This document shows, piece by piece, positions 32,047-42,155 of a stretch of 64,000 bases of DNA; positions within the stretch are counted from its first letter, which is position 1, and each line of letters starts with the position of its first letter. The DNA is from Methanomicrobia archaeon (GTDB lineage Archaea; Halobacteriota; Bog-38; Methanoflorentales; Methanoflorentaceae): contig JACWML010000002.1 in assembly GCA_015661395.1 (NCBI GenBank), forward strand, positions 73,630-137,629, read 5' to 3'. A program made the position numbers and the translations under genes. A model generated the notes under the pieces. That model was not told the DNA's origin and did not search any database. It saw only the letters and a list, made by a program, of their open reading frames with translations.

Positions 32047-33222
32047 ATGAACATAGTGATGGTAACAAGCTGGTCGCCGCGACACTGCGGCATCGCTACC
32101 TACAGCTCGGAACTCGTCGGCGCCTTGCGAAAGAATGGTCATCATGTAGATATTATTTGTCACACGGACGAGGAATATGGCGGACATCGCGAAGAGGGCG
32201 TTTATCCCGTCATCGACACTAACGACCCTGGATGGGACGAAAAAGTTTATACCACCGTGCAGCAAATCAAGCCCGATGTGGTCCATATTCAGCACGAGTA
32301 TGGGCTCTATTTAACGCACGGCGACTATGGAGGCCGAATCATCCCGCTCCTTTTTCGATTCAAGTTGGAGAAGATCCCATCCGTTATGACCTATCACTCT
32401 ATTTATACGTCTCTTGATCGCCCTGAGGCAATATTTACGGACGTTAGTCTGCGACTGCTAGATTCGGCAATCGTCCACGCTGAAGTTCAAAAGCTATTTC
32501 TACCCTACAACCTTGACTGGATCCCGCACAACGTACACGTCATATCGCATGGCGCCAAAGAGGTCGTCCCAGATCCTCTGGCAAAAGAGCGCTTCGGCCT
32601 TGCTGGCAAGAAGGTCGCACTTTGTATAGGGTGGTTTGAACCAAACAAACGGTTCGAGGACGTAATCGAAATCTGGCCGGAAGCCATTCGTGAAGCAGGC
32701 AAGACGGCAATATTGCTAATCGCCGGCGACGCTCGACCAGGTTCGAGCACGGGAATCAAGTACAAAGAACAATTACTGCGCAAAATTGAAGAGTCCCCCG
32801 CAAAAGACAACATCAAAACGATACTAGGCGCTTTTGACCCTGATACCTACGATAGCATTATTTCGGCATCAGATTTCGTCGTCCTTCCCTACAAGCACGC
32901 ATCACAGAGCGGCAACCTCGCACACTCTTTTGCACTCAACAAACCCGCTATCGTCTCGTCACTTGAGGGCCTGAAGGCAGAAATTGAGGCGAGTGGCGCG
33001 GGAATAGCAGTCCCAGTCGACGATCTTGACGAACTGCGAAAAGCCATCACAATACTGCTAACAAGCGACTTAATGCTCGAAACGTACAGCGAGCACGCAC
33101 AAGGCTATGTGGCAAACCATATAATCTGGGAGAACGTCGCTCGGAAGCACACCCTCGTTTACGAAAACGCCATAGACCGCGTGACGTACGGGACAAAGGT
33201 GCGAGTCAATCAGACTATCTAA
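32047..33222 (+). CDS. glycosyltransferase family 4
   Basis: SWSPRHCGIATYSSELVGAL, HVISHGAKEVVPD, VVLPYKHASQSGNLAHSFALNKPAI. Confidence 0.9.
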   Translation: MNIVMVTSWSPRHCGIATYSSELVGALRKNGHHVDIICHTDEEYGGHREEGVYPVIDTNDPGWDEKVYTTVQQIKPDVVHIQHEYGLYLTHGDYGGRIIPLLFRFKLEKIPSVMTYHSIYTSLDRPEAIFTDVSLRLLDSAIVHAEVQKLFLPYNLDWIPHNVHVISHGAKEVVPDPLAKERFGLAGKKVALCIGWFEPNKRFEDVIEIWPEAIREAGKTAILLIAGDARPGSSTGIKYKEQLLRKIEESPAKDNIKTILGAFDPDTYDSIISASDFVVLPYKHASQSGNLAHSFALNKPAIVSSLEGLKAEIEASGAGIAVPVDDLDELRKAITILLTSDLMLETYSEHAQGYVANHIIWENVARKHTLVYENAIDRVTYGTKVRVNQTI

Positions 33223-33290
33223 AGTCAGGCGACGGCGCATAAGAAAGGCTGGAAGACCCAACTTGCAAGTTTTGGGGGGCACCAATCGAA

Positions 33291-34007
33291 TTGGTCAGCG
33301 TCAAAGAGTACATTTCTGCTCCAGTTATCCCTTTACAACCAAATGCCACGGTTGCTGAAGCGTTGGCTCTCATTGCAAAAACCGGCCACCAAGGTTTTCC
33401 CGTCGTCTCGGATGGGAAAATGGTAGGCATGATCACTAGCGCGGATCTCATTCTGGCGAAGCACCACCAGAAAATTGCGGCGCTTATGACAACGAACCTC
33501 GTGTCCGCAAAACCGGATGATGATATTGTCAGCGTAGCCGGCGTGATGGCTTATAACCACATTCACCATCTCCCCATCTTGGAGGGCGAACGCGTCATCG
33601 GAATCGTCACGGCTACCGATATGCTGCGCGCGAGCATCGAAAATATCATTTCTGAGAATGTTGAGCGTATTTTCACGTTTTTTCAAACGCTGCACCCGGG
33701 TGTCAGAATAGGACATACGCGAGTGGGGGTTGAATCTCTGATCCCGACTCAAAAACTCTTAGATCCCGGAGAGCTGCTGCTGCGGGAACAGCAGTTCGAA
33801 CGCGGCGTAGTATACCCCATCGTGGTAGCAAGAAAGGGTCGCTGCTACCATATTGTGGACGGGCATCACCGGGCATTTCTCGCTTACAAGCGTGGAATGA
33901 AAGAGATCCCAGCTTTCTACATAGAAGGGGAGCTAGGGATCGTGAAATCGTCTGAGAAGCTCGGATTAAGATCCTTAGACGACATGATTGTCATTGCTGA
34001 GGAGTAA
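33291..34007 (+). CDS. CBS-domain pair fused to ParB/sulfiredoxin-like nuclease domain
   Basis: Two CBS units (GFPVVSDGKMVGMITSADLI; HLPILEGERVIGIVTATDML) then YPIVVARKGRCYHIVDGHHRAFLAYKRGMKEIPAFY. Confidence 0.85.
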   Translation: MVSVKEYISAPVIPLQPNATVAEALALIAKTGHQGFPVVSDGKMVGMITSADLILAKHHQKIAALMTTNLVSAKPDDDIVSVAGVMAYNHIHHLPILEGERVIGIVTATDMLRASIENIISENVERIFTFFQTLHPGVRIGHTRVGVESLIPTQKLLDPGELLLREQQFERGVVYPIVVARKGRCYHIVDGHHRAFLAYKRGMKEIPAFYIEGELGIVKSSEKLGLRSLDDMIVIAEE

Positions 34008-34008
34008 A

Positions 34009-35223
34009 CTAGCCGAAGTACTCTTTCAAGTCCGACGCCACTTTTTCGGGCATAGACTCGACGATTACTTCTTCGTGAAGCCGTTCCATATAGCCTGCGT
34101 CATTGTTATAGTAGCTTTGGGGGTATGGTCGTGCAATGATCCTGACGATAAGCCTGAAGCTCTCGTCTTCACTTGACGCCGAGAATGTGCTCAGATTGAA
34201 GCTGTGAACGCCGTACAAGGTGTAGGCTGTAAAAACCCGTTTGAGTCCCTTGCTCAAGTCTGAGATGCTCGTGTCGTCAAGGCCGTACAGGGATGAGACA
34301 TCGTGGAATACCCCACATATTTCATCATTGCCGAGGGGCACATAGCTAGTTATCCAGGAAACGCCTCCAATCTCTCCCAGAAATCGCTCACCTTCTTGTT
34401 TTTCAATTTCAAGCAGGTGCATCCAATAATTCTCTTTGTGTTTTGCATAATATCTTTTACAGGCTGATAGGTACAACCAGGCGAGGTTAGTCGGCTGCTC
34501 GTCTACAGTAAGTTGGACGTGAGGATGAATCACGCTCGCACCGGCAGGCGGCAAGAAATTCCAACTAAAAATTGGGTACACGGCTTTCTGGTCTTTTGAT
34601 CTGACGCAGTGGAAGTACTTGAGGCTTGCTTTGACCGTATCCTGTATCTGCCTTAAGGTGAACTCATCAATCCCCAGGAAATGCTGCCGTGAGACCGTCG
34701 CGACCGCGTGATACTTCGCAAAAGGGAATAGGTTAGGGAATACGGTCGTCTCTCCGAGTTTGATTCTGCCTTCGGGCACTAAACTCGACGGGAACATCGG
34801 AGTCGCCGTCTTAATGTTCGTGGGACAGAAGTAGCAGTTCTTCGCAGAGAGCTCAATTAACTCGGAGTATCCCATGCCGGTTTGTGCTTGTTTCTTTCTC
34901 TCAGACCGCTTAACGTTAATCCGACACGCGCGGCCGGTGAGAAGCTCTTTTCGGTACTCAATTTCTTGCGTCTCTAAGTTAAAGTCATCGGTAGGATTCC
35001 GCAGCTCTGACTCGATCGACCGCTTAGAGAATAGATCTCGCAGATTGATGACCTCCAGCAAGTTCTGATAATTATGCCTAGGCTTATTAACAATTAACGC
35101 TTGTAAGCTTGACAAGCATATATACCTTTTTAAGCGATTGCCAGTCACGACATTCTTGGAGGCTTGTTCCATCCGTCTCCGACGCCCCGATTGCTTTGCA
35201 GTGTTGCGTTCGAATGAAGTCAC
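34009..35223 (-). CDS. galactose-1-phosphate uridylyltransferase-like (HIT superfamily) protein; true start probably near 35060 or downstream
   Basis: NCYFCPTN, NLFPFAKYHAVAT, GASVIHPHVQLTVDE. Confidence 0.75.
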   Translation of the reverse strand: MTSFERNTAKQSGRRRRMEQASKNVVTGNRLKRYICLSSLQALIVNKPRHNYQNLLEVINLRDLFSKRSIESELRNPTDDFNLETQEIEYRKELLTGRACRINVKRSERKKQAQTGMGYSELIELSAKNCYFCPTNIKTATPMFPSSLVPEGRIKLGETTVFPNLFPFAKYHAVATVSRQHFLGIDEFTLRQIQDTVKASLKYFHCVRSKDQKAVYPIFSWNFLPPAGASVIHPHVQLTVDEQPTNLAWLYLSACKRYYAKHKENYWMHLLEIEKQEGERFLGEIGGVSWITSYVPLGNDEICGVFHDVSSLYGLDDTSISDLSKGLKRVFTAYTLYGVHSFNLSTFSASSEDESFRLIVRIIARPYPQSYYNNDAGYMERLHEEVIVESMPEKVASDLKEYFG

Positions 35224-35336
35224 CCTCAGCGGTCGTATCTTGCGTTTTCAAAGCCTTTCACTCCGCACCACGACGGTCAGCAGAGCGCTGCGTCTAAGCT
35301 TCACAGCTGCAGAGCGCTGTTGCCAAGCATCGGCTT

Positions 35337-35388
35337 TGTTCAAAAAACTACCCTCTGTTTAAAAAGTCTGAGTTGTGTTTAAAAAGTC
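35337..35388. repeat. three phased copies of TGTTTAAAAAGTC-like motif
   Basis: TGTTCAAAAAACT (35337), TGTTTAAAAAGTC (35356), TGTTTAAAAAGTC (35376); 19-20 bp spacing. Confidence 0.75.
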
Positions 35389-35589
35389 CCGTCATTTTAT
35401 CACTTAACAAACAAAGCCCCAAGCATCGTAATGACGATAAAGCATTACAGTTAAGAACCTGGCCCTTCATATTCGGGCGGCGCCCGATTGCTGTAGCTAG
35501 TCACGTTCGGAGAACAAAGACTGCGGGACGGAAGCAAGTCAGCAACGGTACGCACGCGGCTTTGGCAGAAAGAATTGTAGAGGCGCAAC

Positions 35590-37104
35590 ATGGAGTTTGA
35601 TTTGACAGCTCACCTTAAGTTCAGCAACGATCTCCCGTTAGAAGCAGATTCCGAACTGCAGAAAGCGGTTGACGATGCTAACGACGCCCTTTTCATTAAA
35701 GGCGTGCCACGTGACTCGATCAAGGAAGCAGCGAGGATAATCGAATGGCATGCGCACGCCAATGAGCTGTGCGTTCGAATCGTCAGCGGCAGGTACACAC
35801 GTGCGCACGATGCGCTCTTACGCTTCAAAAAAGCCGTGGGAACAACTATGGGCACGAAATATCGGATCGGAGTCAGAGGATATGAGATCGATGAGTTTAC
35901 CATAAAGATCGAGGTTGAAACGCCTGTGCGTATTGAACTGCCATTTGTGAAACAGGCATCATACGAAGACAAACTGCTAACGCTGCAGCTCTCGGTCGGC
36001 GAACAAGAGATTGAGAAAAAAATCCCGGACCGCATAGTGAATCTCATCGAGGAGAAGATAGAGCACCAACTCTACGGGACGAAGGTAGAGAACTGGGATC
36101 TGATCTGGGAAAGCCCACAAAAAGAGAGTCACTTTCGGCGCGACCCGACTCAAGAACTGCAGGAGCGCCAGTGGATCAAGCACGGCGTGAGCCGAGGGCA
36201 ATGGATATTCGGGCCCCAAGTGACAAAAGTCTTCAACACGTTTGAGGAAATCATCGAAAAGGAAATACTGGCGCGGCTCGGTTATTCTGAGATGATATTT
36301 CCAAAGATGGTTCCTTGGGAGGTCTGGAAACGTTCAGGACACGCACGCGGCATCTATCCGGAGATTTACTACGTCTCTCCTCCTAAAACACGCGACCCGG
36401 AATACTGGGAAGATGTGATAGACTATTACAAAGTTACGAATGAGATTCCATTGGAGCTTATCAGACAGAAGATTGACGATCCCATCGGGGGCATGTGCTA
36501 CGCCCAATGTCCTTCATTTTGGCCGTTTATGCAAGGCGAAACGATTTCCCTGGAGTCGCTTCCGATTAAGGTGTTTGATCGATCTGGCACGTCACATCGC
36601 TACGAAAGCGGTGGCATCCACGGTATAGAACGGGTCGATGAGTTTCACCGAATTGAGATCGTCTGGATCGGCAGCCCCGAACAAGTCAATAAGGAAGCAC
36701 ATAAACTTGAGAAGCGGTACGCGCGCATTTTTAACGATATACTGGATCTCGAATGGAGAATGGCGCGCGTTACGCCATGGTTTATGGCGCAAGAAGGACT
36801 CATTGAAGCCGCTGGTGACCGTTCGGCAGGCACGATCGACTACGAAGCGTACTTACCGTATCGGGGTGAGCGAACGGACAGCCAATGGCTTGAGTTTCAA
36901 AATGTAAGCGTAAACGGAGACAAATATCCCCGCGGTTTCAACGTAAAAACCCAAAAAGGGGATCTGTGGTCGGGGTGCTCAGGCATCGGCCTAGAAAGAT
37001 GGGCAGCCGCATTTTTTGCACAAAAAGGACTAGATATCGAATTATGGCCACAGAAATTCGCAAAGCGTATTAAGAAGCTGCCCGAAGGGATCAAGTTCCT
37101 GTGA
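35590..37104 (+). CDS. serS: seryl-tRNA synthetase, rare archaeal (methanogenic) type
   Basis: MEFDLTAHLKFSNDLP..., RRDPTQELQERQWIKHGVSRGQWIFGPQ, PWFMAQEGLIEAAGDRSAGTIDYEAYLPYRG. Confidence 0.95.
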   Translation: MEFDLTAHLKFSNDLPLEADSELQKAVDDANDALFIKGVPRDSIKEAARIIEWHAHANELCVRIVSGRYTRAHDALLRFKKAVGTTMGTKYRIGVRGYEIDEFTIKIEVETPVRIELPFVKQASYEDKLLTLQLSVGEQEIEKKIPDRIVNLIEEKIEHQLYGTKVENWDLIWESPQKESHFRRDPTQELQERQWIKHGVSRGQWIFGPQVTKVFNTFEEIIEKEILARLGYSEMIFPKMVPWEVWKRSGHARGIYPEIYYVSPPKTRDPEYWEDVIDYYKVTNEIPLELIRQKIDDPIGGMCYAQCPSFWPFMQGETISLESLPIKVFDRSGTSHRYESGGIHGIERVDEFHRIEIVWIGSPEQVNKEAHKLEKRYARIFNDILDLEWRMARVTPWFMAQEGLIEAAGDRSAGTIDYEAYLPYRGERTDSQWLEFQNVSVNGDKYPRGFNVKTQKGDLWSGCSGIGLERWAAAFFAQKGLDIELWPQKFAKRIKKLPEGIKFL

Positions 37105-37227
37105 AAAAGTGTTATATGGTACAACCATTTATATACGTGTAAGCTTTAGAGCTAAAATCGCAGCGTAATGACTATAAGCGCTGTTGAAGTTATTGAGCGC
37201 CCTGCAGGTTGTACAAGGAGTTTTTGG

Positions 37228-37812
37228 ATGGCGAGAAGACAGACGAGGAAGAAAGCTGAAGGCTGGAAAGCAAAGAAATGGTACGACGTTGTGACGCCTG
37301 AGATCTTTGGCAAAATGAGCATCGGGACCACCCCTGCCGACGATTCTTTGAAACTGGTTGGAAGAGTCGTGGATACCACCCTTGGCGAACTGACGAATGA
37401 CATGGGAAAGCAAAACGTAAAGATGCACTTCAAGATCGATGAAGTGAGTGGTGAGTCTGCATATACTAAGTTCACTGGGCACGAACTAACGCGTGATTAC
37501 CTCCGAAGCTTGGTGAAAAGGCGCACAAGTCTCGTCGAGTCAAATATCGTTGTAACGACAAAAGACGGCTATAAGATCCACCTTAAGCCAATGTCGTTTA
37601 CGATAAAACGAGCAGGATCTTCTCAAATCAAAGCGATCCGTGAGATCATGAACGGTATCCTGCGGCAACGCGGAAAAGACCTTACTTATGAACCGTTCAT
37701 CCATGAAGTCGTTCTCGGAAAGCTCGCGAGCGATATCTATAAACAAGCGAAGATTATCTACCCGTTACGGCGCGTAGAAATCGGCAAAACAAAGATATTA
37801 GCCGAACCATAA
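37228..37812 (+). CDS. rps3ae: 30S ribosomal protein S3Ae
   Basis: MARRQTRKKAEGWKAKKWYDVVTPEIFGK. Confidence 0.96.
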   Translation: MARRQTRKKAEGWKAKKWYDVVTPEIFGKMSIGTTPADDSLKLVGRVVDTTLGELTNDMGKQNVKMHFKIDEVSGESAYTKFTGHELTRDYLRSLVKRRTSLVESNIVVTTKDGYKIHLKPMSFTIKRAGSSQIKAIREIMNGILRQRGKDLTYEPFIHEVVLGKLASDIYKQAKIIYPLRRVEIGKTKILAEP

Positions 37813-37850
37813 GCACAGTGTGTTTAGGGTCGGCTGCAAGTTTTTGCGAC

Positions 37851-39068
37851 ATGGACGTTGCTACGAAAATTTTGCTCGTCGTGCTCGACGGTGCGGCCGA
37901 CCGTCCCACGGTCGATACGAAGACGCCTTTAATGGCCGCGAATGTTCCGTTCTTCGATCGATTAGCGCGCGAAGGGATCCTAGGAATCATGGACGTTATA
38001 GCACCCGGCACGCCTCCTGGTTCTGACACAGCGCATCTCTCATTGCTTGGTTACTCGCCGAAAGAAGTGTACACGGGACGCGGGCCGTTCGAGGCAGCAG
38101 GAGTCGGAATTGACGTCAAACCCGGCGACATTGCCTTCCGCGGCAATTTCGCCACGGTCAAAGATGGCACAGTCATCGACCGACGAGCGGGTCGTATCAG
38201 CGATACCCACCGGCTGGCAGAAGCGATCAGAGAGCACGTGCACCTCGATTGCGAGTTCATTTTCAAAGAGTCAGCAGGACATAGAGCAGCCCTTGTTCTG
38301 CGAGGGGAAGACCTCAGTCCGAGCATTACGCCCACCGACCCGCATCACATCGGGGCGCTGTTGCCATCACAACCTACGACGACCGGCCTTTCGCCACAGA
38401 AAACAGCGAAGCTCGTTAATGATTTCACTCGCCAGGTGTGCGCGATCCTAAGTGATCATCCGGTGAACAAAAAACGGACCGAAGCGGGCGAACTTCCAGC
38501 GAACGCAATACTACTTCGCGGGGCAGGCGCAGTTCCGCACCTGATCCCATTCAAAGAACGCACAGGTCTTGATGCCGCTGTGATCGCGGCGACCGCATTG
38601 GTGATCGGGATTGGCAAACTTACTGGCATGGAATACGTGCCGACTACAGGCGCAACAGGGCACATTGACTCAAATATCGACGGAAAAGTGAAGAACGTCA
38701 ACAGAGCATTGAAGACACACGCGTTTGTGCTCCTTAACATAAAAGGCGCAGATGAAGCCGGCCATGATGGTGATTTCGATACCAAAGCGAACTTCTTGAC
38801 TCGGGTCGATGCCGCGCTGTCGGAGCTTGCAATCGACGAATCTACACTTGTCGTTATTACTGCAGATCATACAACGCCAGTGAGCCTCAGAGAACACTCC
38901 GGTGACCCAGTTCCGTTCCTAATACACGGAAAAGGCGTTCGAACTGACGAGATTAACGTATTTAACGAGTGTTCTGCGGCTCTGGGGGGCATGAATCGTG
39001 TCCGCGGGGTTGATTTAGTTCCAGTTCTCACGGATCTCGTAGGCAAAGGCCAGAAATTCGGTGCGTGA
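37851..39068 (+). CDS. apgM: 2,3-bisphosphoglycerate-independent phosphoglycerate mutase, archaeal type
   Basis: LLVVLDGAADRP, PGTPPGSDTAHLSLLGY, ADHTTPVSLREHSGDPVPFL. Confidence 0.96.
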   Translation: MDVATKILLVVLDGAADRPTVDTKTPLMAANVPFFDRLAREGILGIMDVIAPGTPPGSDTAHLSLLGYSPKEVYTGRGPFEAAGVGIDVKPGDIAFRGNFATVKDGTVIDRRAGRISDTHRLAEAIREHVHLDCEFIFKESAGHRAALVLRGEDLSPSITPTDPHHIGALLPSQPTTTGLSPQKTAKLVNDFTRQVCAILSDHPVNKKRTEAGELPANAILLRGAGAVPHLIPFKERTGLDAAVIAATALVIGIGKLTGMEYVPTTGATGHIDSNIDGKVKNVNRALKTHAFVLLNIKGADEAGHDGDFDTKANFLTRVDAALSELAIDESTLVVITADHTTPVSLREHSGDPVPFLIHGKGVRTDEINVFNECSAALGGMNRVRGVDLVPVLTDLVGKGQKFGA

Positions 39069-39241
39069 CTTCCATCAAAAAACACGGAGTTGCGTTTCGC
39101 TCGCATGCCGCTTGGCGAATTAGTCGGTTATCAGTCTGCGTTAGTGGCATCGCGAGCGCTTTCAATAGAATGTGATAGTCGGCGACAAAAAATTAAAGCA
39201 AGAGCGCCAAAAGTCGATTGTCGAAAACTGTGGAGCGAAAA

Positions 39242-40585
39242 ATGTCAGTTCATCCGATTGAATTCCGTTATGGCACCAATGAGATGAAGGCGATATGGAG
39301 CCAAGAGCGTAAGCTCAATTATTTGCTCCGCGTGGAAGTGGCGCTTTCAAAAGCGGAAGCCGAGCTCGGAGTTATACCAAAAGAGGCGGCGGACCAAATC
39401 GAAGAGGCTGCAGGACAAATCACGCTAACCCGCGTGGCAGAAATTGAAGAAGAAATCCATCACGACATCATGGCCGTCGTCGAGGCCATTGCCGAGAAAA
39501 TTTACGCGCAAGCCGATTATGTACACTACGGGGCGACGTCCAGTGATATCATCGACACAGCTCTGGCGTTACAGCTGCGCGATTCGTGTAAAATCCTCAA
39601 GTCGAAACTCATTCGACTCAGAAACGTTTTGGCAAATCTCGCTGACGAAAACAAGGATAGAGTGTGCGCCGCCAGAACTCACGGACAAATCGCTGTACCG
39701 ACAACCTACGGTCTGCGGTTTGCCGTCTGGGCGATGGAAATACATCGGCATCTGCAACGGCTTTCAGAAACGCGCGGTCGGATCGAAGTCGGTCAGATGA
39801 CGGGAGCGGTGGGCACCCAAGCAGCCTTTGGCAAGCAGGCTGTCGAGATTCAAGCGCGGACGTTGAAATTGTTAGGATTGGAGTCCGTTGACGTATCGAC
39901 ACAAGTCATACAACGGGATCGTCATGCCGAATACGTGATGCTGCTCGCCAACATCGCCACGTCCCTCGAGAAGATATTCACAGAAATCAGAACACTGCAA
40001 CGAAGCGAAATAGCCGAAGTCTCTGAAGGGTTCGGCAAAGCACAAGTTGGATCCTCAACCATGCCGCACAAGCGAAATCCTATCAAGTCAGAACAAATCT
40101 GCGGCCTAGCCCGCGTCGTCCGATCGTTCGTTATGCCGGCACTAGAAAACAACACGCTCTGGGACGAGAGAGACCTCACAAATTCTTCCTGTGAGCGCAT
40201 CATCTTTCCTGAAGCAACTATTCTGAGTGATCACATTGTGACGCTCTCCATCAACGTTTTAGGGAATCTGACGTTCAACGAGCAGAACATCAGACGCAAT
40301 CTAAGTCTCATGAGGGGCCTGAACATGAGCGAAGCCGTGATGATGCACCTCGCAAAGAAGATCGGAAGACAACGCGCGCACGAAATCATACGATCAGCAG
40401 CAATGAACGCCTATGAGAGCGGCGATACCATTTCAGAGGCACTGCTCAAAGAGCCACTGCTTGCCGAACATCTCACGAAAGAGCAACTCGAGTGGATGGT
40501 GCGTCCCGAGAACTATGTTGGGACGGCTCCTCAACAAGTAGAGCGCGTGGTGACGCTTCTGAGGCAGGACGAGTGTCTGGAATAG
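39242..40585 (+). CDS. purB: adenylosuccinate lyase
   Basis: VHYGATSSDIIDTA, ARTHGQIAVPTTYG, GSSTMPHKRNPIKSEQI. Confidence 0.97.
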   Translation: MSVHPIEFRYGTNEMKAIWSQERKLNYLLRVEVALSKAEAELGVIPKEAADQIEEAAGQITLTRVAEIEEEIHHDIMAVVEAIAEKIYAQADYVHYGATSSDIIDTALALQLRDSCKILKSKLIRLRNVLANLADENKDRVCAARTHGQIAVPTTYGLRFAVWAMEIHRHLQRLSETRGRIEVGQMTGAVGTQAAFGKQAVEIQARTLKLLGLESVDVSTQVIQRDRHAEYVMLLANIATSLEKIFTEIRTLQRSEIAEVSEGFGKAQVGSSTMPHKRNPIKSEQICGLARVVRSFVMPALENNTLWDERDLTNSSCERIIFPEATILSDHIVTLSINVLGNLTFNEQNIRRNLSLMRGLNMSEAVMMHLAKKIGRQRAHEIIRSAAMNAYESGDTISEALLKEPLLAEHLTKEQLEWMVRPENYVGTAPQQVERVVTLLRQDECLE

Positions 40586-41892
40586 TCGGAGCTGTTGGGC
40601 CGAGAGCCTTCTGGGCTGTGCGGTCGATGCACCAAGTCCTCAAGCACCGGGGAGACGTGCGCCGCTGTTCCCAGGGAAAATTAGCGAATGACACAGAATA
40701 TGCCGTGAGTGCTTTGGGCGATGCGCAATTCAGTGCGATTTCTGGCAGTAGTGGTTTGTCAATAACAGTTTCAGACAGGTACCACTCAAGTTACGCCCAA
40801 GCGCGCATTGTTGATTCGCAGGTTCTGCTGCTAGACAGGGACTGCATAGGCTCGCGACCATTATTCTACGGATCAAACCTGAAGGGTTCGCTATGCGCAT
40901 TCGCGTCTGAACGCAAAGCTCTGTGGTCCGTCGGAATCAATCGCGCCGAACGGGTCGACCCAGGAACCACAGTGGCGATTCACGGGCCGCGGAGCATTAC
41001 GTTTGGCACGAAAAAAACCCTTCAGCAGTCAAGCAGGAACTGCCCAGCCAATGACGAATCACGTGTGGTAAGCGACCTTCGCGAACTTCTTAAGTCCGTG
41101 ATGAATGAACTCGCTGATGAACAAATGGGCGTCGCGTTCTCGGGCGGAGTCGACAGCTCCTTGCTCTGTGCTATCATGGCGAATAACGCGAACAACCGAT
41201 ACTTCGCGGCAGGATTGCCTGAATCGCACGATCTGAAAAGCGCACAGCAGGCGGCCCGTCTGATGCGAATAGACCTCCAGGTCATTCACCTTGACGCCTG
41301 CCACGTCGAAATGCTTATTCCTCGCGTTATTGAAACTGTCGAGAGTTGCAATCCGCTCGATCTCGCGATCGCTCTCCCGATGTACGTTCTTTGTGAGCAA
41401 ACAAAAGCAGCGGGCTTGAAATCTATTCTGACCGGGCAAGGAGCAGATGAACTCTTTGCAGGCTATTCGAGATACGCAAAGCTCCCCGCTGCAAATCCCC
41501 AAGGGCTCCGCGACGCGCTCGAAATTGACGTGCTTAACATCGCGAGGGACAACCTCGAACGAGACAACTTGGCGGCTGCATCACACTCGATAGATATCAT
41601 TTTGCCGTATCTAGATCCGCGGGTAGTAAAGTTTGGATTGACGATTGACAGCACACTGAAACTCAACCGCGGAATCAACAAGTATATCTTGCGTAAAGTG
41701 GCTGAGCAGCTGATGCCTCACGAATTAGCGTACAGACGGAAAAAAGCGCTCCAGTACGGGACAGGGGTAAGTGCAGTGTTGCGGAAACTCGCACGTAAAA
41801 ACCTTCCTTACGACAAGCGCAACAGTAAAGGCGCTGTAGGGATTTATTTGCAATCAGTAGCTGAAAAACGCGGTATCGCGGTGGCAGAATGA
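40573..41892 (+). CDS. asparagine synthase-related protein with Ser in place of N-terminal catalytic Cys
   Basis: GTG start gives M-SGIVGAVG; PP-loop VAFSGGVDSSLL; LTGQGADELFAGYSRY. Confidence 0.88.
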   Translation: MSGIVGAVGPRAFWAVRSMHQVLKHRGDVRRCSQGKLANDTEYAVSALGDAQFSAISGSSGLSITVSDRYHSSYAQARIVDSQVLLLDRDCIGSRPLFYGSNLKGSLCAFASERKALWSVGINRAERVDPGTTVAIHGPRSITFGTKKTLQQSSRNCPANDESRVVSDLRELLKSVMNELADEQMGVAFSGGVDSSLLCAIMANNANNRYFAAGLPESHDLKSAQQAARLMRIDLQVIHLDACHVEMLIPRVIETVESCNPLDLAIALPMYVLCEQTKAAGLKSILTGQGADELFAGYSRYAKLPAANPQGLRDALEIDVLNIARDNLERDNLAAASHSIDIILPYLDPRVVKFGLTIDSTLKLNRGINKYILRKVAEQLMPHELAYRRKKALQYGTGVSAVLRKLARKNLPYDKRNSKGAVGIYLQSVAEKRGIAVAE

Positions 41893-42155
41893 TAACTAAG
41901 ACAGATGTTGAACAAATAGCGCGGCTCGCGTGTATCGACCTTGACGAAGAAGATATGCAAGCGTTCACGGTGCAATTCAATGCTATACTGGAGTACTTTG
42001 AAGAGCTCGAAGACATTGAAGCGGAACTGACTGAGCAAGAGGAGCACAACGTGCTGCGTGCAGACGAGGTTACGCCGAGCCTAACACAACAAGACGCTCT
42101 TGCGAACGCACCAAGAGTCGAAAATGGCTATTTCAGGGGCCCACGGATACTATGA
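41889..42155 (+). CDS. gatC: Asp/Glu-tRNA amidotransferase subunit C
   Basis: EQIARLACIDLDEEDMQAFTVQFNAILEYFEELEDI; ATGA overlap with upstream gene. Confidence 0.93.
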   Translation: MITKTDVEQIARLACIDLDEEDMQAFTVQFNAILEYFEELEDIEAELTEQEEHNVLRADEVTPSLTQQDALANAPRVENGYFRGPRIL

